Source of the DNA: Allobosea sp. OK403
GTDB taxonomy: Bacteria; Pseudomonadota; Alphaproteobacteria; Rhizobiales; Beijerinckiaceae
DNA: 64,000 bases
NCBI RefSeq assembly: GCF_900113835.1
Contig: NZ_FOQV01000002.1
Span: 744,001-808,000 of the forward strand
Reading direction: 5' to 3'
The position numbers were made by a program, and so were the translations under genes. Below, piece by piece: positions 8,193 through 15,939 of the stretch (positions are counted from its first letter, which is position 1; each line of letters starts with the position of its first letter). The notes under the pieces were generated by a model. It saw nothing but the letters and a program-made list of their open reading frames with translations. It did no database searches and had not been told where the DNA came from.

Positions 8193-9029
8193 ATGCGCCT
8201 TTTCAAGACCCTTTCCGCCCTCGCCGTCTTCGTCTGCCTGGCGAGCAGCGCCGACGCCCAGAGCTGCACCTCCAAGGTGCCGGCCGCCAGCCTGATCGAG
8301 GCCGGCAAATGGCAGATGGCGATCAACCCGACCTTGCCGCCGCAACAATTCGTCGACGAGAAGGGCGAATTGCAGGGCCTGAACGTCGAGCTCGCCAAGG
8401 AGATCGCCAAGCACATCTGCCTTGAGCCGGTCTTCGTCCGGATGGATTTCCCGCCGATGATCCCGGGCCTGCGCGCCAGCCGCTTCGACACGATCAATAC
8501 CGGGCTGTTCTGGACCGAGGAGCGCTCGAAGATCCTGTTCATGGTGCCTTACGCCCAGCAGGCGCTCAGCATCTACACCGACCCCAAATCGAGCCTGAAG
8601 CTCGAGACATTCGAGGATCTCGCCGGGCGCGTCGTCGGCGTCGAGACTGCGACCTATCAGGAGCGCAAGTCGCGCGAGTTCAACGCCGAGATGGTCGCCA
8701 AGGGCCTGAAGCCGATCGATTTCCGGACATTCTCGACCGTCACCGAGACCTCGGCCGCGCTCCGCGCCGGGCAACTCGAGGCCGCGATCAACATCAACGA
8801 GACCGCCAACGCCCTGGTGCAGCGCGGCATCGCCAAGATCTGGCTGAAGGATGTCGCCGGCACCGACATCACCTTCGCCTTCCGCGACAAGAAGGTGGCC
8901 CAAGCCGTGGCCGAGGCGCTCACCGCGATCCGCATGGAGGGCACCTACGACAAGCTGTTCGAGAAGTTCGGCATGACCAAGCTTGCCGCGACGAGCTTCG
9001 CCATCCGCGGCGACGGCCCGGCCAACTGA
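8193..9029 (+). CDS. Amino-acid-type ABC transporter substrate-binding protein
   Basis: A protein of 278 residues with a clear Sec signal peptide (MRLFKTLSALAVFVCLASSADA, cleavage before QSC) and the bilobed family 3 pattern (GLNVELAKEIAKH; GRVVGVETATYQERKSREF; AALRAGQLEAAININET). It would capture a small, probably amino-acid-like, solute in the periplasm for the permease encoded 19 bp downstream. Its place at the end of the catabolic run suggests uptake of the pathway substrate (inference). Confidence 0.88.
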   Translation: MRLFKTLSALAVFVCLASSADAQSCTSKVPAASLIEAGKWQMAINPTLPPQQFVDEKGELQGLNVELAKEIAKHICLEPVFVRMDFPPMIPGLRASRFDTINTGLFWTEERSKILFMVPYAQQALSIYTDPKSSLKLETFEDLAGRVVGVETATYQERKSREFNAEMVAKGLKPIDFRTFSTVTETSAALRAGQLEAAININETANALVQRGIAKIWLKDVAGTDITFAFRDKKVAQAVAEALTAIRMEGTYDKLFEKFGMTKLAATSFAIRGDGPAN

Positions 9030-9048
9030 ACCGGAGAGGGGCGGGAAG

Positions 9049-9774
9049 ATGTTCGACGTCCACGCTTTCCTGTCCTACCTCACCAACACCTATCTGCTCG
9101 AAGGCGTCCTGGTGACGATCGGCCTGACCGTCACCACCATGATCATCGGGCTCGTGCTCGGCCTCGTGGTCGCGCTGGCGCGCATGTCGCCGCGCCGCAT
9201 CCTCTCGGCGCCGGCGGCGTTCTATGTCTGGGTCTTCCGGGGCACGCCGCTCCTGGTGCAACTCGTCATCATCTACACCGCGCTGCCGCAGATCGGCATC
9301 CGTTTCGGTGTCCTGATGTCGGCCCTGCTCTCGCTCAGCCTCAATGAGGCGGCCTATCTGTCGGAAACCATCCGCGGCGGCTTCAACGGCATCGCCAGGG
9401 GGCAAAGGGAGGCGGCCAAGGCGCTCGGCCTGTCGCGCTGGCACACATTGCGCCTCGTGCTGCTGCCGCAGGTGCTGCGCCTGATCATCCCGCCCCTGGG
9501 CAATTCGCTGAACGGCCTGCTCAAGGCAACCTCGCTGGCCTCGATCATCTCGATGGAGGAGCTGATGCGGCGCAGCCAGATGCTGATGCAGCAGAAGTTC
9601 GAGGTGCTGGAACTCTATCTGGTGGCCGCAGTCTATTATCTCGCGCTGACGAGCTTGTGGAACCTCGTGCAGGTCAGGCTGGAGGCGTATTACGGCCGCG
9701 GCTACGGAGAAGCCAGCAAGAGCGCACCGGCCTCGAAGCCGGTCCGGCCCGCCGTCACGGGCGAGGCCCTCTGA
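9049..9774 (+). CDS. Amino-acid ABC transporter permease (HisM/GlnP type)
   Basis: A protein of 241 residues with about five hydrophobic segments. The EAA loop that contacts the ATPase reads EAAKALGLSRWHTLRLVLLPQVL. FRGTPLLVQL and ETIRGGFNGI are typical of polar-amino-acid permeases. The ATG at 9049 has a strong ribosome site (GAGAGGGGCGGGAAG); the longer frame overlaps the binding-protein gene. No ATP-binding subunit gene follows. The next 1.3 kb is decayed sequence, so the ATPase is lost, encoded elsewhere or shared. Confidence 0.92.
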   Translation: MFDVHAFLSYLTNTYLLEGVLVTIGLTVTTMIIGLVLGLVVALARMSPRRILSAPAAFYVWVFRGTPLLVQLVIIYTALPQIGIRFGVLMSALLSLSLNEAAYLSETIRGGFNGIARGQREAAKALGLSRWHTLRLVLLPQVLRLIIPPLGNSLNGLLKATSLASIISMEELMRRSQMLMQQKFEVLELYLVAAVYYLALTSLWNLVQVRLEAYYGRGYGEASKSAPASKPVRPAVTGEAL

Positions 9775-9779
9775 TTCCA

Positions 9780-9870
9780 GATCAAGAGCCGTTTCCGATC
9801 CAATTGGATCGTTCAACAGCCCTAGCTCCTTGTTTCAACGCGTTTTCTTCACGCGAACCATTGTCCACTT
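9780..9870. repeat. Degenerate copy of the GATCCAATTGGATC palindrome repeat
   Basis: The sequence around GTTTCCGATCCAATTGGATCG, followed by a segment matching CGCGTTTTCTTCACGCGAACC, is an inverted, decayed copy of the element at 30860-30948. The rest of 9775-10123 shows no convincing gene. Confidence 0.7.
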
Positions 9871-10123
9871 CGCTCGAAAGCGCCTGATGCGACGAGCTCA
9901 ACGTCGCTCACGCTGCCCGACGCGCAGATCGTGCAGATCTCGGACATCGCAGCCAACGCTCCGCACATGCCGACTGCCGGCTTCGAGAACAGGGCCAGCA
10001 ATCTCGAAAAGGAGAATCGAGGGCTTCCCCCCGAGAGAGGTTGGATCGGATGGCTCAGGCAGGATGAGCGGCTCGGCGACATGGTGCACGGCACCGGGAT
10101 CGATCCGGCTACGACGCCGGTGC

Positions 10124-10399
10124 TCACTCGGCTCGCGCTGCTCTTGAGCGACGCTCGCAGGGGCTCGCGACCGGCGCCACCTCAGTGACAATCTCGACGT
10201 CAGGCAAACTCACACAATACCGCTTGGCAACCACGGCCGCGACCTTAACCAGATCCACAGACCCGTCGACGACAACGGCACGGAGATCGTGATCAGCGTC
10301 GATCATGCTGCGCGCATCGCGACCGAGCTGCTTGGCCATCTCAAGATAGATCAACTGCCCGAGCCGTTGCAGTTCAGAATCGGAGAGTCCTTCACACAT
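10124..10399 (-). CDS. Hypothetical small protein
   Basis: A frame of about 91 residues beginning MCEGLSDSELQRLGQLIYLEMAKQ, with a balanced composition and a helix-like N-terminal half, ending in an Arg/Ala-rich tail. An in-frame GTG lies 9 bp upstream. I recognise no family. It sits in the decayed stretch between the ABC permease and the tRNA-Glu island and could be a remnant. Confidence 0.35.
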   Translation of the reverse strand: MCEGLSDSELQRLGQLIYLEMAKQLGRDARSMIDADHDLRAVVVDGSVDLVKVAAVVAKRYCVSLPDVEIVTEVAPVASPCERRSRAARAE

Positions 10400-10561
10400 C
10401 GCACACACCCGCCCACGGACGCGCTGGCGCCCTCAGACGGTAGATGGTGGCAACGGGTCGGGTGCGCCAGAGGCTGCGTCAGCGCTGCTGTTGGCCCGGC
10501 ACTCCAGGCCGCGGCCGGCTCTGGCCGGCGGCAGGCTTGATCCACCCACACCGCAGGTGGC

Positions 10562-10783
10562 CTAAATCCACTGACTGATTGTGCCAGGGCCGATCTGGTG
10601 CAGATCAAGTTCTGAATCGCTCAGGCGCCGCTGCAGTTTGAAGACCGGATCTGGCAGCAAGCCCGAATGGGCAGCCAGGGCCTGGACTGCAGCCTCTTCC
10701 GAGTCCGCTTCGACAAAGAAGACCTGCTTCGAGGTCTGTGTCGCCGAGGTCACTTCGATCTGAAATGCTTTTATCAAGCTCAT
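10562..10783 (-). CDS. Hypothetical small protein (73 residues)
   Basis: The frame starts MSLIKAFQIEVTS at the ATG at 10783 after a GGGGGAC ribosome site. The pattern (short beta strands, then EADSEEAAVQALAAHSGL) resembles small single-domain proteins with an alternating strand-helix fold. The longer frame upstream is arginine-rich and probably non-coding. Function unknown; no operon partner is visible. Confidence 0.45.
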   Translation of the reverse strand: MSLIKAFQIEVTSATQTSKQVFFVEADSEEAAVQALAAHSGLLPDPVFKLQRRLSDSELDLHQIGPGTISQWI

Positions 10784-10901
10784 CCACGTCCCCCATCGCT
10801 GAGGGGGCGCGGTAGCACGGCCACCAGCGCCCGACCATCCGCGATCATGGGCGACACGCCTCCCTGAACAGTCGCCACCCGCAGGCATCCGCCGCGATAG
10901 C

Positions 10902-11048
10902 CGGCGCGCGGCCGCAGGCGTCCCCGTCGGCATGATCTTCGTGCGCAACGAAAACGACAGCCACAATCCCCATGAAACGATGGAGATCGACGATGTCCTG
11001 GACGCCTGCGCCGTGCTGACGAACTGGGTCGCGGATCAGGCTGCGTGA
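10902..11048 (+). pseudogene. C-terminal remnant of a Zn-dependent amidase (hydantoinase/carbamoylase, M20 family)
   Basis: The frame reads AAGVPVGMIFVRNEN then DSHNPHETMEIDD and ends at TGA 11046-11048. This closely matches the C-terminal end of N-carbamoyl-amino-acid hydrolases and allantoate amidohydrolases (the SHNPxE motif). Upstream of about 10900 the frame loses similarity and no start or body of the roughly 400-residue enzyme is present. It is a leftover of a deleted catabolic gene just outside the island boundary. Confidence 0.6.
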
Positions 11049-11112
11049 ATACAGGGGCGTCCCGGCAATGCCAGGACGGGGTCGGCTAGAAAATGAGGGT
11101 GTTCGCAGCGCG

Positions 11113-11134
11113 GCGCCGATGGCGCTCCCATGGG
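11113..11134. repeat. attL-like direct repeat of the tRNA-Glu 3' end
   Basis: GCGCCGATGGCGCTCCCATGGG matches 19588-19610 with a single-base indel. The right-hand copy includes the 3' end of the tRNA-Glu gene (acceptor strand plus CCA). This is the standard footprint of a tyrosine-recombinase element integrated into a tRNA 3' end; here the displaced copy marks the far end of the island. Confidence 0.8.
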
Positions 11135-11389
11135 AAGTCAGTCTTTTCAACGCTGACAATGCGTTAGATCGAGGTTTGGGGCGCAAAGGCGTCATTGAAT
11201 CGTAAGGCGTTTTCGCGGCGCTCCCCAAACCTCCTGGCCCTCATTCGACGTCGAAAAAGCGACCGAGAGCGTTCGCCTCAACTTAACCACCGCTGCAACG
11301 ATCGCTGCATAACTCGAGGTCGCGATCGGCTTTTAGTTCCCAGCCCATTCGCTGGAATGGCTTTCTCGAACCAACCGGAGAACACGACA

Positions 11390-11767
11390 ATGACAACGCA
11401 TATGATTGTCGCGACCGCTACTTCTTTGCCCGCCGGCGAATCCGCCTTCACTCGCAAACTCTTCGCTTTTCAGGCGGCGCGGATACACTATGGGGCCACT
11501 GTACGCCTGACGATTGAAGCCGCTGGCTACGACGGCATGGAGGCGGCGGTTGCGGAAAGTGCCGCATCTTGCCTCCGGCTCAGGAGCGCAATGACTGATC
11601 TCGCCGACAGCCACCCGAGCTCGCTTGCCGAGCTCGCGAACTATGCTCGTCACGTTTCACAGCACTTTGACAGCGAATTGGGCTTCGACCCAGATTCCGA
11701 GTTGTGGGACGAGGAAATTGCGCTGCTGAGGGCGCTGCCGCGAAGCGTGAGCCGCCTGATCGACTGA
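11390..11767 (+). CDS. Hypothetical protein (125 residues)
   Basis: The ATG at 11390 follows CCGGAG at good spacing; the longer frame from 11195 has an Arg-rich non-coding-like leader. The protein begins MTTHMIVATATSLPAGE and appears mostly helical and acidic at its C-terminus (DSELGFDPDSELWDEE). No membrane segment or known motif is seen. It is the first island gene after the left repeat. Function unknown. Confidence 0.5.
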   Translation: MTTHMIVATATSLPAGESAFTRKLFAFQAARIHYGATVRLTIEAAGYDGMEAAVAESAASCLRLRSAMTDLADSHPSSLAELANYARHVSQHFDSELGFDPDSELWDEEIALLRALPRSVSRLID

Positions 11768-12079
11768 GACCCGAGGAGCCACGCTGCTAGGATCCGGCCT
11801 TCGTCGACCTATAGCGGCTGCGGGTTGTGGTCTGGCGCCAGCCGCGGCTGACCCGCGGCCGCCGGGCTTGACGGTCCCCTCCGGAACCCACTGCGGCTTG
11901 TTTGCGGCAATCAGCTTGGCACGATGCTCCTGGCGATGTTCACACGCTGACTGCGCCGTGCGGTTGCCAGTGGCCATGGCACGGTGGGCTGCTCCCTTTA
12001 CCTATAGGCGAAAGGTCGACTCGACACACTCGCAATCCGTGTGCTCTTTTACCCTGGGTAATGACAATCGGGGGGCTTC
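11768..12079. other. Gene-poor stretch in the island
   Basis: No gene is supported here. A minus-strand frame begins with a plausible 45-residue segment (AANKPQWVPEGT) but then becomes low-complexity Ala/Arg and overlaps the gene at 11390-11767 in antisense, so it may be a relic of a small gene. Confidence 0.4.
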
Positions 12080-12307
12080 ATGATCAGGAATTGCGCTATG
12101 GCGAGCGCAACAGCCGTTGCAGCCCTATTGTCAATGACGGCCGCAGCAACGGCAGCGCTTCCGGCGGCAGGCCTCAAGCAGGCGGCTGTCGCACAAGAAA
12201 GCTTCATCGGTCGAGAAGCATATCGGGACGCCCGCGGCGGCTGCGGATCAAAGAGTGGCCCTGGCTATCGCAAATCAAACGGGCAGTGTGCGGGCTGGCG
12301 GGGATAG
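12080..12307 (+). CDS. Small secreted protein
   Basis: A protein of 75 residues with an N-terminal signal-like segment (MIRNCAMASATAVAALLSMTAAATAA) and a short mature part ending GGCGSKSGPGYRKSNGQCAGW. The Gly/Cys-rich end with two cysteines recalls small exported proteins that are frequent in Bradyrhizobium and Bosea relatives (from memory, not searched). A GGGGG ribosome site precedes the ATG at 12080. Function unknown. Confidence 0.5.
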   Translation: MIRNCAMASATAVAALLSMTAAATAALPAAGLKQAAVAQESFIGREAYRDARGGCGSKSGPGYRKSNGQCAGWRG

Positions 12308-12476
12308 GCCGGCACCTCGCGTCCAGTTATAGCGCCGTCGGCTGCGAGCATGCTCTTTCATGACAGCGTCCCGAAAGCGCTGGCTCAACAATTTCGATGG
12401 TCCGTACCGATAGTTCGAGAGCTTCCTTCGGGTTTACCCGATTTAAGGGAAATGCTTCCATTCTACCGACAAGCCG

Positions 12477-13067
12477 ATGATTGGGGATCGCTTGGCTCTA
12501 CCAGTTTTCGACCTGCGTGGCCTGTTGCCTCCGTTCAACGGCAGCGATCCGGCCACGGCTGACCGCTCGCCCTATTTCTGCAACATGACGGAGCTATGTG
12601 CGGCTTTCGGCACAAGTGACCACCGCAAGAAATTGCTGCGGAATTTGATCGCCTATCGGGCGCTGATAGCCGCAGATGACTATACCGACGGGCTCCAATT
12701 TATTGACGGCAGCTTCGTCGAAAACATTGAGCAGATCGAATCTAGGAACCCGTCGGATATCGATGTTTTCAGTATTTTGTCACTTCCAGCCAAGTACATT
12801 GGGAATATGCCGGCTTGGAATTCCGGCGGTTCTGCATTTTGGAACGATGAGATAATCGATCAACCGAAAAATAAAGCTCGTTTTTCTCTCGATTGCTACG
12901 CAATAATTTTTAACCCGAACAGCCCTGCTAGCCTGATTCAACAAACGATTTACTGGTACAGCCTGTTTTCTCACCGGCGGACCAGTCATGAATGGAAGGG
13001 TTTCGCGGCCGTGCCATTGGACGTCGCTGGAGACCAGGCCGCACTGGCGACGATTGGAGGCCCATGA
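12477..13067 (+). CDS. DUF6932-like nucleotidyltransferase-fold protein
   Basis: A protein of 196 residues; a TTG at 12492 behind GGGGA is an alternative start. It opens with PVFDLRGLLPPFNG and has GSFVE (about 78-82), then DIDVF (about 94-98) and an acidic residue in FSLDCYAI (about D139). The G-S...DxD...D order is that of DNA polymerase beta-type nucleotidyltransferases, and the whole pattern matches the DUF6932 group as I know it. The stop overlaps the next start (ATGA at 13064-13067), so the two proteins are probably made together. The codon use is more AT-rich than the flanks, a sign of transfer. It may modify a nucleic acid or protein, perhaps in phage defence or as a toxin/antitoxin half (inference). 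Confidence 0.65.
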   Translation: MIGDRLALPVFDLRGLLPPFNGSDPATADRSPYFCNMTELCAAFGTSDHRKKLLRNLIAYRALIAADDYTDGLQFIDGSFVENIEQIESRNPSDIDVFSILSLPAKYIGNMPAWNSGGSAFWNDEIIDQPKNKARFSLDCYAIIFNPNSPASLIQQTIYWYSLFSHRRTSHEWKGFAAVPLDVAGDQAALATIGGP

Positions 13068-14044
13068 TGGCGACGCTCCACGCGCTGAAGATACTGGAAT
13101 CCGACAAGCAATATGTCGAGCGACAGCTCGCCGACGCCCAAGACGATCCGTGGGGAACGACGCTCGCCATGTGGCGAAGCCGCTTGGCTGAGATCAACAG
13201 GCAGATCAAAACGTTGGCTGCGGCGAGCTCGAGCTACGCATCAGTCGCCCTGATATTCGAAGGAAACCCGGTGATCAGTTCGACGGATATCCGCGTCGAC
13301 TTCACCACTGACGCTCTGACGACTTTCCAGAAGCTGATTGCCGCGCGTCTTGCCGAGCAAGAGCGACAGGCCGCTGGAGATCCTGGTGCGCTCCCAAAAC
13401 GCGGCCGTTTACCCGGGCGCAGAAACAGTAATCTGTACATCCGAGATCTCGTGCGCGGATCCATGGGTTTCGTCTTGGAAGAGCGCGTGGAACAGGCTGA
13501 ATTGCTGCCGACAAAGCTCAAAGCGGCGGTCGAAAGCACCACTGAGCTGTTGGACCGGCTGAATTCCGCAGGAGACGACGAGTTTCAGCGCATCGTTGCA
13601 GAATCCGAGCCTCGGGTCGTCCAAGCCATTCAGAAGTTCACAAAGGTGCTTTTTGAGGCGGGAGCCAGCACGCGAATTGCTGGCGACCAGAACCAACTGA
13701 CCATGGGCATTTCGGACGTCGATCGTCTTTCGAAACGGCTGAATGAGGTCGAGATCACTGAAAGCGTCGAAACGGTTGACGGTGTGCTGCAAGGATTGCT
13801 GCCGGAGAAGCTCGAGTTTGAATTCAAGGTCGCTGGTGACGAGGGGCCAACAATCCGGGGAGACGTCGCGGAGGAACTCGCGAATAAGTACACACTCGAT
13901 CCGGCTTTCGTCGAAAGGCTCTTACACAAGCCCGGGCGCGCAAGGATCAAGGTGGTCCGCACTAGTAGAAATGGGATGCAGACCAAGGAACAGCTCATAA
14001 TGGAGGCCTTGGAATGGGCAGCCTCCTCTTTTGCGACGCCCTGA
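13064..14044 (+). CDS. Unknown partner of the NTase-fold protein
   Basis: A protein of 326 residues (MM start; the ATG at 13067 is spaced better from GGAGG). The N-terminal third is charged and helical, probably coiled coil (residues 1-45). A strand-rich segment follows (VALIFEGNPVISSTDIRVDF), then AALTTFQKLI-type helices. The C-terminal part carries a beta-rich domain (KLEFEFKVAGDEGPTIRGDV) and ends with a short motif region (RIKVVRTSRNG). No enzyme motif is recognised. The 4-bp overlap with the NTase gene points to a complex or an obligate pair. Confidence 0.7.
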   Translation: MMATLHALKILESDKQYVERQLADAQDDPWGTTLAMWRSRLAEINRQIKTLAAASSSYASVALIFEGNPVISSTDIRVDFTTDALTTFQKLIAARLAEQERQAAGDPGALPKRGRLPGRRNSNLYIRDLVRGSMGFVLEERVEQAELLPTKLKAAVESTTELLDRLNSAGDDEFQRIVAESEPRVVQAIQKFTKVLFEAGASTRIAGDQNQLTMGISDVDRLSKRLNEVEITESVETVDGVLQGLLPEKLEFEFKVAGDEGPTIRGDVAEELANKYTLDPAFVERLLHKPGRARIKVVRTSRNGMQTKEQLIMEALEWAASSFATP

Positions 14045-14107
14045 TTGAGCTCGCGCGAGAGCGCGGAGCCGTGCCGTGACGGGCGCTGATGGATTTAGAG
14101 AAGGCCA

Positions 14108-14344
14108 ATGGCAGAAATCACGCAAGCTGATGCGGAAGCCCATATCCGCCGACTATGCAAAGTTTGGGCGGACGAGCGGGGCATTCCACACGCAGCAACA
14201 AATCCGCCCAGTTTCTTAGCTTTCAGCCAATGGATGGATGAGAAGGGATACTCCCACGTATTCAGTTTTCGCGCGACCATCGGCGCGAAGCAGATGGCCG
14301 AAATGTGGTTCGATCAAGAGCTCGGACAGATGTGGCGACAATGA
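14108..14344 (+). CDS. Hypothetical protein (78 residues)
   Basis: Starts MAEITQADAEAHIRRL at 14108 after an AGAGAAGG ribosome site. It is a compact helical protein with several aromatic residues (FLAFSQWMDEKGYSHVFSF). It lies 63 bp after the NTase partner gene and before the excisionase-like gene, on the same strand. No known family is recognised; it could be an accessory to either. Confidence 0.55.
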   Translation: MAEITQADAEAHIRRLCKVWADERGIPHAATNPPSFLAFSQWMDEKGYSHVFSFRATIGAKQMAEMWFDQELGQMWRQ

Positions 14345-14438
14345 CGACGCCGCCGAAAGCAAACCTAATCCGGTTCGAAACTGAACCAAGGTCAGCGCTC
14401 TCGCCCGCTGCCGAGAACATCGACTTGACGCCTCACTG

Positions 14439-14783
14439 TTGCTCGATACGGCCGCAGCGCAGGTATTCCCAGATGGCTCCATGACCGTTCGCACCCTGCG
14501 CGCCGAGCGTGACCGGGGCCGTCTCGAGACGTGGATTATCGGGAGGTGGGAATACACGTCGCTGGCCGAAGTGCGACGCATGATAGAGCTCTGCCAGGCA
14601 GCGCAACGGGCAAAAGTCCCCGATCGCCGGCAGCCGACCCGGAACGAACTGCCGGCACCCGTACCTGGTGCCGCCCTGCGGAGCCTCGAGCTGCTTGAGG
14701 ACCGCCTAAGGGAGCGTCGCGAGGCTGATGCCGGCGGGGCCGTTCGCTTAGCGAGGGCGACCGCCGACCGGCTCAGGAAATAA
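14439..14783 (+). CDS. Excisionase/MerR-like small DNA-binding protein
   Basis: About 114 residues from a TTG start (a start further upstream is possible). The pattern AAAQVFPDGSMTVRTLRAER...YTSLAEVRRMIELCQ resembles small phage-island proteins of Rhizobiales that sit beside integrases and carry an excisionase-like winged helix: an FPDGS turn, then a helix, a strand and a terminal helix. In the island it could control excision or transcription. No integrase accompanies it. The assignment is by pattern recall only. Confidence 0.5.
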   Translation: MLDTAAAQVFPDGSMTVRTLRAERDRGRLETWIIGRWEYTSLAEVRRMIELCQAAQRAKVPDRRQPTRNELPAPVPGAALRSLELLEDRLRERREADAGGAVRLARATADRLRK

Positions 14784-14787
14784 TGCG

Positions 14788-15393
14788 ATGAAGAAGCCGA
14801 AGCCGGCGCCGGTGCCGCTGCAAAATTGGAACGACCTGCGGGAAGTCGCGCTATCCTGCTTTCACGACGCGGTCGAATGCCTAGCGGCAATCGAAATCGT
14901 CGAGCGCGGCAATCGCCCGGCGGTCGTCCAAGAACTGGCGCGGCAGGGTGCGCTCGAAGCCGCGATACATATGGGCGACGCCGCATTATTCCGCCTGCAC
15001 GTCGTTGTCTGTCGCGCCTTTGCTCCTGTGAACCATTGCGACGACCGTCATATGCGAACAGCGATCGACTTTTTGAGGAGCCGGTCGAGCGAGGAACGAG
15101 ACGCGACCTTGCAAGCGCATCTGCTCAATGCGGTCCAACTATTCGAAGCTATCGAGAACGACACTCGTCTCGCAAAACTGAGAAAGATGCGGAATAAGCT
15201 TCTCGCTCACATCACGCGGCCTAAACCGACGATCGAGATTGCGACATACCGGGATCTCTTCGACGTCACTAAGTCTACGGTCGAGATCTGGGTTGAGCTC
15301 GCCCGAGGCGCCAAACAGGCTACCCTGCCACTCGACTTTTTCCTTGAGGACTATCGCAAAAGCCTTGAAGCGTTTTGGTTGCGATGGGCGTAG
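14788..15393 (+). CDS. HEPN-like protein (AbiU2-type R-x5-H motif)
   Basis: A protein of 201 residues, predicted mostly helical. It contains LRKMRNKLLAHI, with R135 and H141 forming an R-x5-H pattern as in HEPN RNases, particularly the AbiU2-type group whose motif reads LRNKxxAH. HEPN proteins are often RNA-cutting toxins or abortive-infection effectors. It starts 4 bp after the excisionase-like gene and lies 0.7 kb from the NTase pair on the same strand, so a HEPN-NTase functional link is conceivable. It could instead be a non-catalytic HEPN scaffold. Confidence 0.55.
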   Translation: MKKPKPAPVPLQNWNDLREVALSCFHDAVECLAAIEIVERGNRPAVVQELARQGALEAAIHMGDAALFRLHVVVCRAFAPVNHCDDRHMRTAIDFLRSRSSEERDATLQAHLLNAVQLFEAIENDTRLAKLRKMRNKLLAHITRPKPTIEIATYRDLFDVTKSTVEIWVELARGAKQATLPLDFFLEDYRKSLEAFWLRWA

Positions 15394-15479
15394 TCCGTGC
15401 CGGCGTCAGCCCGCATCCAGTCGGAACTGGTGCAAGAGCTACGCGCGGAAAACGGACTGCTTGGATGCCGAGAACAGGG

Positions 15480-15929
15480 CTACCCCTTCATGATCTCGCT
15501 GCGGGCAAGCTGCTGGAGCTTTATGCGATGGGACTGGATGACCGCGATCTCGGCCTGGACGCGGTCTTCGTTTTCGCTGGTGGCCGCCTTCAAGAGTTCC
15601 GCAGTATATTCGTCATAGGCCGCCAAGAAGTGTTCCGGTAAAAATACGCTCCCGCGCACGACGCAGATCCTTGCAGCGTTTGCTGCTTCTTCCACCCGCC
15701 TATTCGCGGCGATGGCAGCGTCGTTGTTCCCTGCACGCTGCGAAGCGGCAACCTCCTGTAGATGGGCGATACCCTCTCGTAGATTGTGCAGGATCTCGCC
15801 GTATGCCTCTCGTTTGAGGTCCCACAGTTTAGCGCGGAAGCCTCTGCGCGATGTGATCGTCGCTGTGAGAATCACAGCGAACAGCGTGCTGATAGCCGTT
15901 ATTAGGTTGCCCCAGGGAAAACTTTCCAT
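15480..15929 (-). CDS. Small membrane-anchored coiled-coil protein
   Basis: A protein of 149 residues beginning MESFPWGN, then one transmembrane segment (about 9-27, ITAISTLFAVILTATITS). A long cytoplasmic helical part follows with heptad-like spacing (REGIAHLQEVAASQ; NRRVEEAANAARI). It starts 10 bp downstream of the SRAP stop on the same strand, so it may be the fourth gene of that operon. The longer upstream frame overlaps SRAP and is a shadow. Function unknown. Confidence 0.6.
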   Translation of the reverse strand: MESFPWGNLITAISTLFAVILTATITSRRGFRAKLWDLKREAYGEILHNLREGIAHLQEVAASQRAGNNDAAIAANRRVEEAANAARICVVRGSVFLPEHFLAAYDEYTAELLKAATSENEDRVQAEIAVIQSHRIKLQQLARSEIMKG

Positions 15930-15939
15930 TTCGTCTCTT

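Noticed and set aside
11657-11977. Minus-strand frame with a plausible first 45 residues
   Set aside because: It becomes low-complexity Ala/Arg and overlaps the better-supported gene at 11390-11767 in antisense; kept only as a possible relic.
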